DNA of 64,000 nucleotides from Cellulomonas telluris (lineage in GTDB: Bacteria > Actinomycetota > Actinomycetes > Actinomycetales > Cellulomonadaceae), in contig NZ_QXFN01000004.1 of assembly GCF_004886325.1 (NCBI RefSeq), positions 677,368 to 741,367 of the forward strand. Direction: 5' to 3'. Positions within the stretch are counted from its first letter, which is position 1. Each line of letters starts with the position of its first letter. Below the pieces are notes generated by a model that was given only the letters and a program-made list of their open reading frames with translations, ran no database searches and had not been told where the DNA came from. Shown here one piece after another: positions 48,120 through 58,352 of the stretch. The position numbers were made by a program, and so were the translations under genes.

Positions 48120-49187
48120 GTGAGCACGACGTCCGCCACGCCCCCGGTCGCCCCGCCGTCGCCGTCCCTGCTGCAGCGGCTGCGGCCGCGGTGGACCGTC
48201 CCCGCCGTCGTGGCGAACCTGCTCGCGCAGGTCGTCATCGTGGTCACGGGCGGTGCCGTGCGCCTCACGGGGTCGGGACTGGGCTGCTCGACGTGGCCGC
48301 AGTGCGAGCCCGGCCAGTTCGCCCCGGTGTTCCACGAGGCGATGTCGATCCACACGGCGGTCGAGTTCGGCAACCGCACGCTGACCGGTGTGCTGGTCGT
48401 CGTCGCGGCGGCCGTCGCCCTGCTCGCGGGCCTCGACCGCAGCCGCCCGGCGTCGTACCGCGCGTGGGCGTGGGCGCCGATCCTCGGCGTCGTCCTCCAG
48501 GCGGTCATCGGCGGCATCACTGTGCTCGTCCACCTGCACCCCGCGGTCGTGGGGTCCCACTTCCTCATCTCGATGGCGCTCGTCGCGGTGTCCGCGTGGC
48601 TGCTCGTCCGCACGCGCGAGGGTGACGGGGCCCCCGTGCCCGTCGTCGACCGGCGCACGCGGGCGCTCGCCGCGGTGCTCGCGGCCGTCGGGGCGGTCGT
48701 GCTCGTCCTCGGCGTCGTCGTGACCGGTGCCGGGCCCCACTCGGGCGACGAGGAGGTCGGCTACCGGTTCGCCGTCGACCCGTACACCACGGCCCGGGTC
48801 CACGCGCTCGCCGTGTGGGTGTTCGTCGCGCTGCTGCTCGTCGTGCTCGTCCGCGTCGCGCGGGCCGGGCGCGCCGCCGCGACGCCGGCGTACCCGGGGG
48901 CCGACGGCACGCCGCAGCCGGCCCGCGGCGTCGCGCCCGTCCACGGCCCCGCCGACCGCGACGCCCTGGGCCGTGCCCGGCGGTCCGGTCTCGTGCTCCT
49001 GGTCGTCACGCTCGCGCAGGGTGGCATCGGCTACGTGCAGCTCTTCACGGGGCTGCCGATCGCGCTCGTCAACCTGCACATGCTCGGGGCCGCCGTGCTC
49101 ACGGCGTACCTGGCGCTGTTCCTCGGCCGCCTGCGCGTGCGTCCCGCGCTGCCGGCGCCCGCCCGGGACGCCGCGACGATCGCCTGA
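48120..49187 (+). CDS. ctaA: Heme A synthase (COX15/CtaA)
   Basis: The 355-residue protein has eight membrane helices in two four-helix bundles and oxidises the C8 methyl of heme O to give heme A. The heme and catalytic His are visible: FHEAMSIHTAVEFGNR near residue 70-85, GSHFLISM near 145, RVHALAVW near 225 and NLHMLGAAV near 320. A Cys in LTGSGLGCSTWPQCEPG, with the second Cys, matches the Cys pair of the first extracytoplasmic loop. It ends in a hairpin. Confidence 0.94.
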   Translation: MSTTSATPPVAPPSPSLLQRLRPRWTVPAVVANLLAQVVIVVTGGAVRLTGSGLGCSTWPQCEPGQFAPVFHEAMSIHTAVEFGNRTLTGVLVVVAAAVALLAGLDRSRPASYRAWAWAPILGVVLQAVIGGITVLVHLHPAVVGSHFLISMALVAVSAWLLVRTREGDGAPVPVVDRRTRALAAVLAAVGAVVLVLGVVVTGAGPHSGDEEVGYRFAVDPYTTARVHALAVWVFVALLLVVLVRVARAGRAAATPAYPGADGTPQPARGVAPVHGPADRDALGRARRSGLVLLVVTLAQGGIGYVQLFTGLPIALVNLHMLGAAVLTAYLALFLGRLRVRPALPAPARDAATIA

Positions 49188-49210
49188 CCCGACCCCCGGT
49201 CCTCACGCAC

Positions 49211-49243
49211 GACGGCCGCTCCCCTCCACGGGAAGCGGCCGTC
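49211..49243. terminator. Bidirectional terminator between ctaA and Nudix gene
   Basis: Ten-base outer stem (GACGGCCGCT and complement) with an inner CCC/GGG pair lies between the two convergent stop codons. Confidence 0.65.
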
Positions 49244-49266
49244 GTCGTCCGCACGGGCGTCACGGG

Positions 49267-49880
49267 TCAGGGCAGGTGCACCTCGGTGAGCGTCGACCAG
49301 CCCTGGGTGCGGGCGGCCGCCGCCGCGAGCACCCCCGTCACCGTGGTGGGGCAGCGCAGCCGTCCCTCGAGGACGGCGGTCACGGCGTCCTCGAGGGGGA
49401 CCCACACGGGGACGAGGTCCGCCTCCTCCTCGCCGCGCTCGTACCGGTCCTGCTCCGCCACGGGCCGCAGGTCGCGCGCGAGGAACACCGTGATGCGCTC
49501 GTCGTTGCCGCCGGGGCTGCTGAAGAACTCCGCCAGCCGCCACCACCGGCCGGCCTCGAGGTCGGCCTCCTCCGCGAGCTCGCGGGCCGCGGCGACGACG
49601 CGGTCCTCCCCCTCGACGTCGAGCAGCCCGGCGGGCGGCTCCCACAGCACGTGCCGCACGGGGTGGCGGTACTGCGACTGCAGCAGCACGCGGTCCTCGT
49701 CGTCCATCGCGAGCACGGCGACGGCGCCCGGGTGCGCGACGTACTCGCGGACGGCGGGCCCGTCACCGAGCTCGACGGTGTCGCGGACGACGTCCCAGAT
49801 GCGGCCCTGGAGCACGACGTCGTGCGCGACGACGTCGCGCTCGGCGGGCTCGTCGACGAGGTGCTGCGGGTCGGGCGCGC

Positions 49881-49884
<4 letters not shown>
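49267..49884 (-). CDS. Nudix hydrolase, ADP-ribose pyrophosphatase-like
   Basis: The 205-residue protein has [33 protein letters not shown] near residue 90-120, the Nudix box with the REXXEE helix written as [28 protein letters not shown] is the ADP-ribose pyrophosphatase type, as in Rv1700, which splits ADP-ribose to AMP and ribose-5-phosphate. The strand [20 protein letters not shown] fits. GTG 49884 overlaps the pyrG stop (GTGA), so it is the last gene of the pyrG transcript. Confidence 0.92.
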
Positions 49885-51548
<1,664 letters not shown>

Positions 51549-51556
51549 GGGCTTCC

Positions 51557-51562
51557 ACCCTA
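51557..51562 (-). promoter_or_regulatory. -10 element for leaderless pyrG mRNA
   Basis: TAGGGT ends eight bases before GTG 51548 on the minus strand with no Shine-Dalgarno between. Confidence 0.5.
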
Positions 51563-51611
51563 CCGGACGCGCCGCGTCCTGCCGGGGGCGCGCCGCCGCC
51601 GGCGCGGCGCG

Positions 51612-53396
51612 TCAGCGCGCGGTCGGGCGGTCCGCGTCGTCGCCGTCGCGCGCCGGCCGCCGCGACGTGCCCGCCGGGCCCTCGCGCGGCGCGTCCCCCG
51701 GGACGGCGGCGTCGAGGGGCGCGGCCGTCGGCACCACGGCGTCGACCGGCACGGCGAGCGCGGCTCCCTCGTGCGTGCCCGCCGGCGGCTCCGCACGGGC
51801 CACACCGGCGATCGTCCCCCGGTCGAGGAGCGCGGCGGCGGCAGCGACGACGACCGCCGCCGTGACGGCACCGCCGGCGGCTGCCCCGGTCGCCGACAGC
51901 GGGCCCTCGCCGGCGAGCAGCAGCACCGAGTCCGCCACCCAGCGGCCCGCCACGGCGCCGAGCGCCGCGGCGCCGACCACGACCGCGACCGTCCGCAGGA
52001 GGCCCGTCAGGGCTGCGGGACCGGCGGCCCGGCGCAGCGCGACCAGGGCCACCACGGCGCCCACGGTCATGCCCACGGCTGTCGCCGCGCCCAGCGCCGC
52101 CAGCACGCTCACCTCCGTGCCGCGCACCAGCGCGACGAGGAGCAGCGCCGTCACGGTGACGACTCCCCAGCCGAGGGCGTTCACGGCGACGGCCGAGCGG
52201 GCCCGCTCCAGCGCGTACAGGCACCGCGACACGTGGAACAGCACGGCGAGGCCCACGACACCGGGCGCCAGCGGGACGAGCGCGTCGAGGATGCCCACCG
52301 CGACCCTGCCCGTGCCGCGGTCGAGCGCGCCGAACAGCGTCGCGACCGCGGGAGCGGCGGCGAGCACGGCCGCCGCCCCGAGGGCGGCCGCGGTCACGAC
52401 CCCTCGCGTCGTCACCGCGGCGAGCCGCCCGAACGCGTCGCGGTCCCCCGTCGCCGCGTGCTCCGCGACCCGCGGGAACGTCGACGTCGCGAGCGGGACG
52501 ACGAGGACCGCGTACGGCAGCAGGTAGACCTGCTGCGCGTACACGAACGCGGTGTAGCCCTCGCCGGCGCCGGGCGCGAAGTTCCGCGCGAGGAGCAGGG
52601 TGACGAGCACCGCCAGCTGCTGCGCGGCGACCGACCCGACGCCCGCCAGGGCGAGGGCACGGAACCGGGGACCGGCGTCGCCGCCGAACCGCAGGGTCGG
52701 CCGCAGCCGCACGCCGAGCCGGTGCACGGGGACCAGCATCGGCAGGCACATGGCCGCGACGCCGGCGGTCGTGCCCCAGGCCAGCACCTCGACGGCGCCG
52801 GGCGGCAGCCCGCCGGGGTCGCTCACCTCGCCGTCGGCGAGCGCGCCGTAGACCGCGTACGCCGCGATGACCACGGCGGAGTTGAGCACGGGGGCGAACG
52901 CCGGCCAGAAGAACCGCCGGTGCGCCTGCAGGACGCCGTAGAGGAGCACCGTCACCCCGTACAGCGGCACCTGCACGGCGAAGACGAGCACGAAGAAGCG
53001 GACGAGGGCGACCGGGGCGTCGTCCCCGGCGACGAGGACCGCGATCGGACCGGTCAGCACCGCGAGCAGCAGACCCAGCGGCACGAGGACGAGGAGCGTC
53101 CAGCCGAGCGCGGCCGAGGCGATGCGGTCGACGCGCGCCCGGTCACCACCGGCGAGCGGTGCGGCGAGCATCGGCACGACCGCGCCCGCCAGGGCCCCGC
53201 CGGCCGCCGCCTCGAAGAGGATGTTCGGCAGCGCGTTCGCGGCGTTGTACGCCTCGGCGATCTCCTGCGTGCCCACGGTGCCGGCCTGCACGAGGTTGCG
53301 GGCGAGCCCGAGCACGCGGGACACCACGGTGACGACCGTGATGAGGGCCGCCGCACCGAGGAGCCCCTGGACGGCCCGGCGAGCGCCCCGGCTCAT
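51612..53396 (-). CDS. MurJ-like MVF/MOP flippase
   Basis: The 594-residue membrane protein has 13-14 helices from about residue 10 to 530 and a charged Pro/Ala-rich cytosolic tail. Features are VSRVLGLARNLVQA with the conserved Arg, NALPNILFEAAAGGALAGAVVPM and, mid-protein, YLLPYAVLVVPLATSTFPRVAEHAA. This is the MurJ/MviN family that flips lipid-linked sugars across the membrane. The main lipid II flippase gene is normally elsewhere in actinobacteria, so this may be a paralogue. ATG 53396 overlaps the MraY-like stop (ATGA). Confidence 0.87.
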   Translation of the reverse strand: MSRGARRAVQGLLGAAALITVVTVVSRVLGLARNLVQAGTVGTQEIAEAYNAANALPNILFEAAAGGALAGAVVPMLAAPLAGGDRARVDRIASAALGWTLLVLVPLGLLLAVLTGPIAVLVAGDDAPVALVRFFVLVFAVQVPLYGVTVLLYGVLQAHRRFFWPAFAPVLNSAVVIAAYAVYGALADGEVSDPGGLPPGAVEVLAWGTTAGVAAMCLPMLVPVHRLGVRLRPTLRFGGDAGPRFRALALAGVGSVAAQQLAVLVTLLLARNFAPGAGEGYTAFVYAQQVYLLPYAVLVVPLATSTFPRVAEHAATGDRDAFGRLAAVTTRGVVTAAALGAAAVLAAAPAVATLFGALDRGTGRVAVGILDALVPLAPGVVGLAVLFHVSRCLYALERARSAVAVNALGWGVVTVTALLLVALVRGTEVSVLAALGAATAVGMTVGAVVALVALRRAAGPAALTGLLRTVAVVVGAAALGAVAGRWVADSVLLLAGEGPLSATGAAAGGAVTAAVVVAAAAALLDRGTIAGVARAEPPAGTHEGAALAVPVDAVVPTAAPLDAAVPGDAPREGPAGTSRRPARDGDDADRPTAR

Positions 53397-54295
53397 GCGT
53401 CGGTGTCGTCCGACGGCGCGGCGTGGCCGCCCCGGGGGGCGGGGGCGGCAGGGCGGCGTCCCCAGGCGTCGATCTCGCGCAGCACCGGCGTGCGCTCGAT
53501 GACGCGCGTGAAGCTGACGCGCTCGCTCGCGAGCGTGAGCGCGACGACCGCCGCCAGCGCCGTGAGGCGCACGGGCCGCGGGGCCCCGAGCACGACCGCC
53601 GTGCCCAGCGCGGCGCCCAGCGCGTTCGCGCCGCCGTCGCCGAGCATGTCGGCCTCGGCGAGGTCCTGCTCGACCGCGGCACCGCCCGCCCCCAGCACCG
53701 CCGCGGCGGTCCCGGCGCCGGCACCGCCGGCCACGGCGAGCGGAACGGCCGCGAGGCCCGCGGCCTTGAGCGCCCGGCCCGGGCGCAGGTCGAGCAGGTT
53801 GAACAGGTTCGCCGTCCCGGCCACGAGGGCGCCGGAGGCGAGGGTCTCGGCTGCGCGCGCGGCCGGGTGCGTCGCCGGTCCGCCGGCCGGCGGTGCGACC
53901 GCGGCCGCCAGCAGGGCGCCGGCGCCGATGCCGAGGACCTTGAGGCCGCCGGTGGTGAGCCGTCCGTGCGCCAGGGCGCCGAGGTGCCCGCGCAGGCCCT
54001 TGGTGCGCGTCGTGGTGTCCTCGCGCAGGTCGTCGACGAGGCCGAACGCTGCCGCGCTCGTCACCGCGACCCCCGCGGCCAGCGCGCCGCGGGCCGACGA
54101 GGCGCCGGCGACGGCGCCCACGAGCAGGCCCGCCGCGGTCGCCGGACCCTCGAGCATGCTCACCGGCTCGCCGCGGTGGTTGGTGCGCGTCCACACCCGC
54201 GGTCCCCCGGGCGGGCTCGTGTCCAGCACGCCCCGGACCACGCTCGTGGTCGCGGCCGCGGTCACGGCGGCGACGAGACGGCGCGTCACGCTCAT
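53393..54295 (-). CDS. MraY/WecA-like glycosyltransferase 4-related membrane protein
   Basis: The 300-residue protein has about eight hydrophobic segments. Three MraY-superfamily motifs remain: AAFGLVDDLRE near residue 87 (Asp-Asp), TANLFNLLDLRPGRALK near residue 165 and MLGDGGANALGA near residue 215. The N-terminal TPTMGG-type motif is replaced by TNHRGEPVSMLEGPA. The family transfers phospho-sugars from UDP-sugars to polyprenyl phosphate; activity here is unproven. The start overlaps the SteB stop and its stop overlaps the MurJ-like start. Confidence 0.8.
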   Translation of the reverse strand: MSVTRRLVAAVTAAATTSVVRGVLDTSPPGGPRVWTRTNHRGEPVSMLEGPATAAGLLVGAVAGASSARGALAAGVAVTSAAAFGLVDDLREDTTTRTKGLRGHLGALAHGRLTTGGLKVLGIGAGALLAAAVAPPAGGPATHPAARAAETLASGALVAGTANLFNLLDLRPGRALKAAGLAAVPLAVAGGAGAGTAAAVLGAGGAAVEQDLAEADMLGDGGANALGAALGTAVVLGAPRPVRLTALAAVVALTLASERVSFTRVIERTPVLREIDAWGRRPAAPAPRGGHAAPSDDTDA

Positions 54296-55350
54296 CCCTG
54301 GCCCTCCGCGCCGGCGTCCGCACCCCCGCCGTCGGTCGTGCCCTCGCCCGCGGCCTCGCCGGGCGACACCGGGGTCCGGTCGACCGGCGGCAGCTGCACC
54401 GCCGGCGGCAGCGGCTCGAGGTCGTCGCCGTACCCGTAGTGCCCGTTCTCGCCGGCGATCCGCGCGGCGAGCGCCAGCGGGACCACGACCTGACCCGTGA
54501 CGTCGTCCGTGCGGGACACGGTCGTGAGCCGCTCGCTGCGCTCCCCGTCCCCCATCACGGCGGCCGTGAGCGACTCGGGCGTGCGGGGCCCGTCGGCCAG
54601 CACGGCGCCCTCGGAGATCCGCTGCGCCGCGTCGAGGACGGCGAGCGCGGCGTCCGGGCCGGGGGCCTCGGCGCCGGCCGTCGGCGACGGCTCCGCGGGC
54701 TCCGCGGGCGGTCCCGCCACGACGACGACCGCGTCGGCGGGGCCCGTCACCTCGCCGGCGAGCTCGAGGAGCGGGTTGTCGCCGGACGAGAGCAGCTCGA
54801 CGAGCGTCGCCGCGTTCTCCGAGACCTGGTCCGGCGCGGACGCGTCGGCCCCGGTCAGACCCTGCACGAGGGCGTCCGCGAGCTCGGTTTGGGTGCCGGC
54901 GTCCGCCGGCGGGGCGGCGTCGAGGTAGGACACCAGCGTCCCGGCGAGCGCCTGCCGGTACGTCCGCAGGCCGGGGTCCGTCCACGCGTCCGTCAGCCGG
55001 ACCGTCGCCGGGACGGACGCCCCGGCCCGACGGAGGCGTTCCGTGAGCGCCGTCACCTGCTCCTCCGGCACCTCGTCGAGCAGCACCAGCGCGACCCGCC
55101 GGTCGGCGAGCGACCCCGCGAGCAGGCGGTCGGCGGACGCCGCGACGAACGCCTCCGCGGCGGCCTCGTCCGTGCCGGCGGCGTCGAGCTGCGCCCGCAG
55201 GTCCTCCTTCTCCGCGCGCAGCTGCTCGACCTGGCCGGTGAGCGTGTCGCCGATCGTCTCCTTGAGGGGCCCGGCACCGAGCGCGATGCCGACGGCCAGC
55301 GCCAGGAAGACGGAGATGAGGGAGACGATGTGGTACCGGAAGTCGATCAC
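54292..55350 (-). CDS. steB: SteB / MctB-like membrane-anchored protein
   Basis: The 352-residue protein starts MIDFRYHIVSLISVFLALAVGIALGAGPL, a short basic start and one membrane helix (residues about 6-26), then a coiled coil (VEQLRAEKEDLRAQLDAAG) and a large extracytoplasmic domain with RRVALVLLDEVPEEQV. This is the family of Rv1698 (MctB, first called a copper transporter) and of corynebacterial SteB, which works with SteA in cell separation. A Pro/Gly tail follows. GTG 55350 overlaps nothing upstream; 79 bases separate it from SteA. Confidence 0.88.
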   Translation of the reverse strand: MIDFRYHIVSLISVFLALAVGIALGAGPLKETIGDTLTGQVEQLRAEKEDLRAQLDAAGTDEAAAEAFVAASADRLLAGSLADRRVALVLLDEVPEEQVTALTERLRRAGASVPATVRLTDAWTDPGLRTYRQALAGTLVSYLDAAPPADAGTQTELADALVQGLTGADASAPDQVSENAATLVELLSSGDNPLLELAGEVTGPADAVVVVAGPPAEPAEPSPTAGAEAPGPDAALAVLDAAQRISEGAVLADGPRTPESLTAAVMGDGERSERLTTVSRTDDVTGQVVVPLALAARIAGENGHYGYGDDLEPLPPAVQLPPVDRTPVSPGEAAGEGTTDGGGADAGAEGQG

Positions 55351-55429
55351 GGGATGAGCTCTCGATCGGGGGCGCCTGCGCGCACGGCGCGCGGGGCGGA
55401 GGACGTCGGGGGGAGGTGCCGGGCGGCCG

Positions 55430-56617
55430 TCACGGCGAGCCGCCGACGAGCGAGCCGAACCACGACACGACGTCGTCGAGGCGCGCTCCCAGCAGGCCGA
55501 TGAGGGTCTGCCCGGCCGCGGTGGAGGCCAGCGCGACGCCGAGGGCCAGCAGGCCGGCCAGCACGAGCAGCGTCAGCTGCACGTTGGAGATGCGGTGCTG
55601 GTACAGGCGGGACACGCCCTTGGCGTCCACGAGCTTGCCGCCCACGCGCAGTCGCGTGAGGAACGTGCTGGCCATGCCGGCGCGGCCCTTGTCGAGGAAC
55701 TCGACCAGCGTGGCGTGCGTGCCGACGGCGACGATCAGCTCGGCGCCCTTGTCGTCGGCCAGCAGCATCGCGACGTCCTCGCTCGTGCCCGTCGCGGGGA
55801 AGACGACGTGGGGCACGCCCAGCTGCTCGACTCGGGCGAGGCCGGGCGCACGGCCGTCGCGGTACGCGTGCACCACGATCTCGGCCCCGCACTGCAGCGA
55901 CCGGTCCGAGACGGAGTCCATGTCGCCGACGATCATGTCCGGGCGCCAGCCCGCCTCGAGGATCGCGTCGGCGCCGCCGTCCACCCCGATGAGCACCGGC
56001 CGGTACTCGCGGATGTAGGACCGCAGCGTGACGAGGTCCTCCTTGTAGTGGTACCCGCGCACCACGATGAGCACGTGCCGGCCCTCGAGCCGCGTGTCGA
56101 TGTCGGGCACGCCCACGCCGTCGAGGAGCAGGTCACGCTCGCGGCGCAGGTAGTCCATCGTGTTCGCCGCGAAGGACTCGAGCTGCACGGACAGGCCGGC
56201 CCGTGCCTCCTCCATCGCCGCGGCCACCGACGCCGGCGTCTGCGCGACGCCCTCGGCGACGAGGGTGTCGCCGTCGTGGACCGCACCGTCGACGACGCGC
56301 AGCGTGTGCCCCTCGGGCACGGCCATGACGTCCGCGCCGAGGTCGTCGACCAGCGGGATCCCCGCGGACACGAGGATCTCGGGGCCCAGGTTGGGGTACC
56401 GGCCGGACGACGACGGGGACGCGTTGAGCACCGCGGCGGGCTGGCAGCGGACCAGGGCCTCGGCGGAGACGCGGTCGAGGTCGAGGTGGTCGATGACCGC
56501 GACGTCGCCGGGCCGCAGGCGCTTGGTCAGGGACTTCGTGCGGCGGTCGACGCGTGCCGGCCCGACCACCTCACCGGTGTCGGGCACGCTCGTACGCCTG
56601 CGCAGGGAGACTCTCAT
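55430..56617 (-). CDS. steA: SteA, thiamine pyrophosphokinase-fold membrane protein
   Basis: The 395-residue protein has an N-terminal domain with RPGDVAVIDHLDLDRVSAEAL, a central part like the catalytic domain of thiamine pyrophosphokinase (LIGVDGGADAILEAGWRPDMIVGDMDSVSD near residue 210-240, with the GDMDS Asp residues) and one membrane helix near residue 345-365 (LTLLVLAGLLALGVALAST). It is the Rv1697/SteA family; in Corynebacterium SteA and SteB act with cell wall hydrolases. Nucleotide binding is inferred from the fold. It lies seven bases after recN. Confidence 0.88.
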   Translation of the reverse strand: MRVSLRRRTSVPDTGEVVGPARVDRRTKSLTKRLRPGDVAVIDHLDLDRVSAEALVRCQPAAVLNASPSSSGRYPNLGPEILVSAGIPLVDDLGADVMAVPEGHTLRVVDGAVHDGDTLVAEGVAQTPASVAAAMEEARAGLSVQLESFAANTMDYLRRERDLLLDGVGVPDIDTRLEGRHVLIVVRGYHYKEDLVTLRSYIREYRPVLIGVDGGADAILEAGWRPDMIVGDMDSVSDRSLQCGAEIVVHAYRDGRAPGLARVEQLGVPHVVFPATGTSEDVAMLLADDKGAELIVAVGTHATLVEFLDKGRAGMASTFLTRLRVGGKLVDAKGVSRLYQHRISNVQLTLLVLAGLLALGVALASTAAGQTLIGLLGARLDDVVSWFGSLVGGSP

Positions 56618-56624
56618 CGTGGCG

Positions 56625-58352
56625 TCATCGTCCCACGGACCGGGCCAACAGCTCCGACGCGTGGGCGCGTGCCGTCTCGGAGTCCTGGCCGGACAGCATC
56701 CGCGCGAGCTCGCGCACGCGCTCCTCGCCGTCCACCTCGCGCACGTCCGACTCCGTGACCACGTCGACCCCGTCCGCCGTCGACTTGGTCACGACGAGGT
56801 GCCGGTCGGCGAACGCGGCGACCTGCGCGAGGTGCGTCACGACGAGCACCTGCGTGCCGGTGGCGAGCTGCGCGAGCCGCCGCCCGATCTCGGTGGCGGC
56901 CCGGCCGCCGACCCCCGCGTCGACCTCGTCGAAGACGAACGTGCCGGGCGCGGCCGAGCCCTCGGCGGTCGCGAGCGCCACCTCGAGGGCCAGCATCACC
57001 CGCGACAGCTCTCCCCCGGACGCCCCCTTGCCGAGCGGCCGGGCCGGCGCGCCGGCGTGCGGCACGAGGAGCATCTCGACCTGGTCGGCTCCGTGGGCGG
57101 CGTGCTCGTCGGCGGGGCGCACGTCCACGACGAGCCGCGCGCCGGCCATCGCCAGGCCGGCGAGCTCCGCGCTGACCGCGTCCGCCAGCGTCCCCGCCGC
57201 TGCCGACCGCGCCGCGGTGATCGTCGCGGCCAGGTCGCGCAGCCGGGCGTCCAGCGAGTCCCGGCGCTCGCGCAGGGCGGCGATGCGCTCCTCGCCGCCC
57301 TCGAGGTCGAGCAGGCGCGCGGACGACTCCTCCGCCCACCGCAGCACCGCCGCGACGTCCTCCCCGTACGAGCGGGTGAGCGTCGCGAGCTCGGCCCGCC
57401 GCCGCTGCACCGCGTCGAGCCGGGCCGGGTCCGCCTGCAGGTCCTGCACGTACGCGGCCAGCTCCGCCGCCACGTCGGCGAGCAGGTACCCCGCCTCGGC
57501 GACGCGGGTCGCGAGCCCGGCGAGGGCCGGGTCGTGCTCCCCCACGTGCTCGAGGCGCCGCCGGGCGTCCTCGACGAGCAGGGTCGCCGCGACCGCCTCG
57601 CCGGCGGTGTCGTCGTCGCCGACGAGGGCGGCGTGAGCACCGGCGGCCGCCGCACGCAGGTCCTCCGCGTTGCCGAGCCGCTCCGCCTCCGCCGCGAGCG
57701 CGACGTCCTCGCCGGGCTGCGGGTCCACCCGCTCGACCTCGGCGAGGCCGAGCCGCAGCAGCTCCGCCTCCCGCGCACGCTCCTGCGCACGTGCCACGAG
57801 GTCGTCGAGCTCGGCCTGCACGCGGCTGCGCTCGGTCCACGCGGCCCGGTGCTCGGCCAGGACCGCCTGGTGCTCCGGACCGGCGAAGGCGTCGAGCGCG
57901 GCCCGCTGCCGCGCGGGCGACCGCAGCCGCACCTGGTCGGCCTGCCCGTGCACGGTCACGAGCTCCTCGGCGATCTCGGCGAGGACGCCCTGGGGCACCG
58001 AGCGTCCTCCCAGGAACGCCCGCGACCGGCCCGGCGCGTCGTCGGTCGCCGCCGTGACGGTGCGCAGGACGACCAGGCTGCCGTCGTCGTCGACCTCGGC
58101 GCCCGCCTCCCGCGCGCGCTCGAGCGCCGGCGCCCCGTCGCCCAAGACGACACGGCCTTCGACCGCGGCCGACCGCGCACCGGTGCGCACGGTCGCCGGG
58201 TCCGCGCGCCCTCCCAGCAGCAGCGACAGCGCCGTCAGCACCATCGTCTTGCCGGCGCCGGTCTCACCCGTCAGCACCGTCAGCCCCGGCCCCAGCCGGA
58301 CGTGCGCCCGGCCGATGACGCCGAGGTCGTCGATCCGGATCTCCTCGATCAC
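56625..58352 (-). CDS. recN: DNA repair protein RecN
   Basis: The 575-residue SMC-like ATPase acts early in double-strand break repair. It starts VIEEIRIDDLGVIGRAHVRLGPGLTVL, Walker A is TGETGAGKTMVLTAL near residue 34, two coiled-coil arms occupy about residues 150-375, and the C-terminal head has KGASGGELSRVMLALEVAL and Walker B FVFDEVDAGVGGRAA near residue 480. GTG 58352 overlaps the nadK stop (GTGA). Confidence 0.95.
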   Translation of the reverse strand: MIEEIRIDDLGVIGRAHVRLGPGLTVLTGETGAGKTMVLTALSLLLGGRADPATVRTGARSAAVEGRVVLGDGAPALERAREAGAEVDDDGSLVVLRTVTAATDDAPGRSRAFLGGRSVPQGVLAEIAEELVTVHGQADQVRLRSPARQRAALDAFAGPEHQAVLAEHRAAWTERSRVQAELDDLVARAQERAREAELLRLGLAEVERVDPQPGEDVALAAEAERLGNAEDLRAAAAGAHAALVGDDDTAGEAVAATLLVEDARRRLEHVGEHDPALAGLATRVAEAGYLLADVAAELAAYVQDLQADPARLDAVQRRRAELATLTRSYGEDVAAVLRWAEESSARLLDLEGGEERIAALRERRDSLDARLRDLAATITAARSAAAGTLADAVSAELAGLAMAGARLVVDVRPADEHAAHGADQVEMLLVPHAGAPARPLGKGASGGELSRVMLALEVALATAEGSAAPGTFVFDEVDAGVGGRAATEIGRRLAQLATGTQVLVVTHLAQVAAFADRHLVVTKSTADGVDVVTESDVREVDGEERVRELARMLSGQDSETARAHASELLARSVGR

